64,000 nt of DNA from Gymnopus androsaceus JB14 (taxonomy: Eukaryota > Basidiomycota > Agaricomycetes > Agaricales > Omphalotaceae), in contig ML769397.1 in NCBI GenBank assembly GCA_009733575.1, positions 124,001-188,000 of the forward strand, written 5' to 3'. Each line of letters starts with the position of its first letter. Positions within the stretch are counted from its first letter, which is position 1. Shown one piece after another: positions 59,862-64,000 of this stretch. The notes under the pieces were generated by a model that saw nothing but the letters and a program-made list of their open reading frames with translations, was not told where the DNA came from and searched no databases. A program made the position numbers and the translations under genes.

Positions 59862-62800
59862 ATGGGTTCCTTGTAAGTATAAATTTATCCAAAAGCAGCT
59901 ATTCATTCAAAGGGTCATTTAATCCATAGCCACCAAATACTACCTCATGCCTCAAATTTTCAAATCAACAATTCTGTCCTCACCACTGGGGTTACTAATG
60001 TTACATATATTGGACCTCATCATATAAAAGGTATTTAAACTCTACAAAATGTTGGATCTTGAATGATGACTGTTTTTCTTGGAAAAAGAAGTTCAACCAG
60101 ATCATATGATTTCACTTTCAAATGTTCTCAAGTGCCCTGCTCCTAACCAATACTTTGTGGGACATGAGGACACACTGAAGAGACTTTCAAAAATATTTTC
60201 AGAACCAACCATGACTCTTTGGAGCACAAATACAGAGGTGATCCAGGATTTTGTAACAAACCATCTTAAGTCCAGACTCAACTTCAAGTAGTGAGTTAGA
60301 GTTTATGGATACAAATATTTGTTTACTTACCTGTCCTTGAAGCCCATGTATTTTTTTAGATGCAAGCTCTGCTCAGGCTTTGAATGAAAAACTTGCAGAC
60401 AAGGTCAGAGAACAGGCCCTTCCAACTAAATTCCTTCTAGTACTGGAAAATGCAAATGAATCAGCAATAGCAGATGATATTCCTGATATTTCTGGCTCTC
60501 CTATTCTTGTGACAAGCACACAGCCAGATATCCACAGCTTGGCATCATTTACTGCATGTGAATTTCAACTTCCTGATGCTGCCACTCAACAAGAAATGAA
60601 GGAGGTATTGAGATCCATTGAGAAGGTTCTGGAGGCTAGACAGAAGGTTGCAACCCTTGTGGCAAATGGAGGAACTGGGAAAACCCAAACAGTCCTTCAA
60701 TTTATTTTCAAAAACATTTCCAGGTTAGGAGAATCTACAAATCAGAACATTGAATGATTCTCAAAGATTTCTACAGATTTTCCAATATTTGGTTCTTTGA
60801 TGCTTCCTCCAATGACACACTTGCTGCTAATTTTAACGAGCTTGGTAATGCTGCAGGTGTTGGTGAAGAAGTCAAGACAGTCCGGGACTTCTTGGGAAGA
60901 ATAAATGAAAATTGGCTTTGCATTTTTGATAGTGCAGATGACAGACAGGTCATTCTGAAAGAGTATATTCCTAATTGCAGTCATGGCAATGTGATTGTTA
61001 CAAGCCGCCTCAAAGGGATGTTACAAATTGCATCTCCAGGATGTCACATTGATCTCAGTGATCTTAGCAGGGAGAGTGCTGTTGAGTTGCTGCTGAAGCA
61101 TTCAGATCACAGGAGGTCCAAGAAAAACCAGGATCTTGCTGCCCAGATTGCTGATGCTTTTGGGTGCCATGCTCTTGCTATTTCAACAGCTGGTTCATAC
61201 ATTGCCATAACCCCAACATGTACAGTGGAGAATTACTTGACACATTTCAATAAGAAAAGGACCGAGATCCTTAATTATCAAATAAATTCACTGAATGCCT
61301 ATCAGCTAACTGTATTGGATGCATTTCAACTAAGCTTTAATAAACTCTGCTATTCAACTCAGTATCTGATGAAAATATGTGCATATCTGCATCCAGCTGA
61401 TATTCCTATTGAGACATTCACTCGAGCGGCTGCGTTTACTGGCAGTGATACTAGTTTGGTTGATTTGAATCCTCCAACTGAAGCTATAAACATACTGGAA
61501 GATTTCTTGTCCCTGTTTGTAAAGGAAGAGGCTTGGGATGACAGTGTGGTTGAGCTATGTCAATTATCACTGGCCTCTTATGATGAGGTTAAAAAATCTT
61601 TGTCCTTCCACCCAATGATACATACATGTGTCCAGGAAACAATTGTGAATAGGGGATATATAAGCCAGACAGCATTATTACTGCTTGGACGGGCTACTCC
61701 ACTTGGAGGGACAATTGAGGACCACAGATTTCGACACCAACTGTTGATTCAGGCCAGTTCCATTCAGACAGATAATTTGCCTACTATGCATGTACAAATT
61801 TGCCTGGCAAAAATCTTCTTTGAAAATGGATTCTGGGGTAAAAGTGAGAAGCTGGAACAGAAGATGCTTGTACAATACAAAAATATATATGGAGAGCAAC
61901 ATCCTGATACACTGACCTCAATGAGCAGCCTTGCTAGTACATATCATGAGCAAGGAAAGCTGGATGCAGCTCAACAGCTTCAAGAACAAGTCCTTGCACA
62001 GCACAAAGAAGTGCTTGGAGAGCACCATCCTGATACATTGACCTCAATGATCAACCTTGCTACTACATATTATAAGCAAGGAAAGCTGGATGCAGCTCAA
62101 CAGCTTGGTGAAGAATCCCTTGCACAGCGCAAGGAAGTGCTTGGAGAGCACCACCCTGATACATTGATCTCAATGAACAACCTTGCTAATACATATTATA
62201 AGCAAAGAAAGCTGGATGCAGCTCTACAGCTTCGTGAAGAAGTCCTTGCACAGCGCAAGGAAGTCCTTGGAGAGCACCATCCTGATACATTGACCTCAAT
62301 GAGCAACCTTGCTGGTACATATTATAAGCAAGGAAAGCGAGATGCAGCTCAGCAGCTTGGTGAAGAAGTCCTTGCACAGCGCAAGGAAGTCCTTGGAGAG
62401 CACCATCCTGATACATTGACCTCAATGAGCAACCTTGCTAGTATATATTATAAGCAAGGAAAGCTGGATGCAGCCCAGCAGCTTAGTGAAGAAGCCCTTG
62501 CACAGCGCAAAGGAGTGCTTGGAGAGCACCATCCTGATACATTGACCTCAATGATCAACCTTGCTAATATATATTATAAGCAAGGAAAGCTGGATGCAGC
62601 TCAGCAGCTTCATGAAGAAGCCCTTGCACAATGCAAGGAAGTACTGGGACAGCAGCATCCTGATACATTGACCTCAATGAGCTACCTTGCTACTACATAT
62701 TATAAGCAAAGAAAGCTGGATGCAGCTCAGCAGCTTGGTGAAGAAGTCCTTGCACAGTGCAAGGAAGTCCTTGGAAAGCACCATCCTGATACATTGAGGT

Positions 62801-63213
62801 CAATGAGCCGCCTTGCTAATACATATCATGAGCAAGGAGCACTGGATGCAGCTCAGCAGCTTGGTGAAGAAGCCTTTACACAGTGCAAGGAAGTCCTTGG
62901 AAAGCACCATCCTGATACATTGAGGTCAATGAGCTGCCTTGCTAATACATATCATGAGCAAGGAAAGCTGGATGCAGCTAAACAGCTTCAGCAAGAAATT
63001 GAGGAAATCCATTTACTTCAAATAGATTTGCCTGAGGAGCAGTTATATGGTGGTTCAGTGCATGTACATGAACTTAAAGCACCTAGTCACAATGCAGGCC
63101 ATATATCCACCACCCCAACTGTGGCATCTGATTCAAGGCTGAAGAAGTTCTTGTCTGACCAGTCAAGGAGGCTCAAGGTTTCGAAGAGATCTAAACCTAC
63201 ACCATCCCCCTAG
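59862..63213 (+). CDS. STAND/NLR-like protein: beta-prone N-terminus, tandem NB-ARC-like modules, nine TPRs
   Basis: Exons 59862-59872, 59930-60030, 60089-60290, 60367-60723 and 60777-63213, all with GT..AG borders, join to one frame of 1035 codons. The N-terminus (MGSFHQILPHASNFQINNSV, then LTTGVTNVTYIGPHH) is short, polar and beta-prone. CPAPNQYFVGHEDTL opens a first nucleotide-binding-like module with KFLLVLENAN (Walker-B-like) and SPILVTST but no P-loop. A complete NB-ARC follows: ATLVANGGTGKTQTVLQFI, WLCIFDSADD, GNVIVTSR and CHALAISTAGSYIA. Nine 42-residue TPRs (61891 to about 63010) repeat HPDTLTSM..LA..Y..QGK and LDAAQQL. The tail is basic (KVSKRSKPTP). By family, such proteins oligomerise on ligand binding and trigger self/non-self reactions or cell death; that role is inference here. 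Confidence 0.9.
61891..63014 (+). repeat. Nine tandem 126-bp repeats encoding TPRs
   Basis: The unit starts at each GGAGAGCACCATCCTGATAC (first at 61891, then 62017 and every 126 bp). Central units differ by only a few bases; the last two carry variant GGAAAGCACC and TTGAGGTC. It encodes the kinesin-light-chain-type TPR region of the STAND gene. Confidence 0.95.
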
Positions 63214-64000
63214 ATGTCTTATACCCAAACTTGACTGAATGTCTTGAATTCTTACATGTAATCAATTTTCCACTGTCTTGCCCCTTCAGGCTTAGTTGTG
63301 ATCATTTGTATTAACTTTATAAAAATTGCATATAAATAGAATGGCTCCACTATTGACTATTGTCCAAAGAAAGCTAAAGAGGAAGTAATGAAAGCTTAAA
63401 TCCTTGAAATTGAGCCCCTTGGAAACAGGCTCTAGTAGTGAAATTAAAGAGAAACTTGCCTCAGAAATCCATCTATCTATCTTGCACACATATACAAAGA
63501 GATTTCTTCTTGAACTTCATTATTTGCTGTTCCATATTTGTGAACCTTCTTCTTAATAATGTATACCACTACTTTGGGTCACAGCCTGAGTCAACCAATA
63601 GATCACCAAGCTGCAAACTTTACACAACTGACATTGGACAGTCAACAGATGTCAGGCCTTGGCTCATTTCCAGACACTATCTGCACTTGTTAACACCCAC
63701 TGATGTTTCCCACACTTTGTAACCGTTTGGATACCTCCCTGCACTCATTACCTAGATTGCAGACGCTTCCCATGCTTATTTACCATTTATCCTGCCTTCT
63801 GGGAACTTTCTACAAGTGATTAGGGTGTAGACCAGGGCATTGCAGACTAGTAAGAATTGAGTGCAAAATTGAGCGGTAAAATTTCAAGGTCAATAGGGTG
63901 GTCAATTTGATCCGTCGATTCTAATTACATTACAACTTTTGAAGTGTCGTTGCAGCTGTTCCAAAAAACCTAGGCCACTTTGTAATTTTGCTGCAGTGAC
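63214..64000. other. 3' flank of the STAND gene, no gene recognised
   Basis: AT-rich with short unassigned frames (for example 63438-63722). No repeat, RNA gene or known coding motif is seen. Confidence 0.45.

Noticed and set aside
62186..62425. Minus-strand open frame inside the TPR array
   Set aside because: It is the antisense shadow of the repeated TPR codons, with the same 126-bp period.
61891..63014. Regular 126-bp repeats as a CRISPR array or satellite
   Set aside because: The repeats have no spacers and stay in frame throughout as TPR coding units.

Overview
The window is nuclear DNA of a filamentous basidiomycete, most likely a mushroom-forming Agaricomycete. The evidence is dense genes split by many 40-70 nt GT..AG introns, intron-containing tRNAs, and family content: multi-exon 7TM receptors, DUF6534 membrane proteins, GH76-like and jelly-roll surface proteins with one membrane segment, F-box/LRR proteins and an NB-ARC/TPR STAND protein. 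I do not name a species. Exon borders were read by eye, so gene ends are firmer than internal exons.

Layout. 1-2214: decayed RecQ-type helicase (minus). 2612-3571: a palindromic MITE split by a second, hAT-like MITE. 4169-4453: 3' end of a probable F420-type NADP oxidoreductase-like gene. 4852-11459: three tandem 7TM receptor genes plus a broken fourth copy (minus), with a WBP2-like gene on the other strand between the first two. 12960-15628: Cdc7-type kinase. 16114: tRNA-Arg. 16285-18300: DUF6534 membrane protein. 19193-20927: non-secreted GH5 glucanase with an extra C-terminal module. 21389-24231: UBP1-like deubiquitinase.

24436-34955 is a surface-protein neighbourhood: two jelly-roll single-pass membrane proteins flank a GH76-like membrane-anchored protein, relics of both families, and an F-box gene with a duplicated tail. 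35716-37340: A1 aspartic protease with a damaged first catalytic motif. 38222-40996: Utp8/NOL11-like ribosome-biogenesis protein. 42636-44443: coiled-coil protein with a C-terminal Zn2Cys6 cluster. 44954-46324: F-box/LRR-like protein. 47746: tRNA-Asn. 47965-48654: zinc-knuckle, tail-anchored protein. 48.7-52.2 kb is gene-poor. 52186-56940: two MFS transporters in tandem. 57612-58244 and 59121-59318: two more MITEs. 59862-63213: a STAND/NLR-like protein whose five-exon model closes exactly in frame.

Two themes stand out. First, the 59.8-63.2 kb STAND gene: a short beta-prone N-terminal segment, a nucleotide-binding-like half domain without a P-loop, a complete NB-ARC, then nine nearly identical 42-residue TPRs. 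This is the best candidate for something undescribed, probably a self/non-self recognition receptor. Second, conserved genes across the window carry single-base frame breaks, several curable by one base in a homopolymer. That points to consensus sequencing errors rather than wholesale gene death, and should be settled before any gene here is called a pseudogene.
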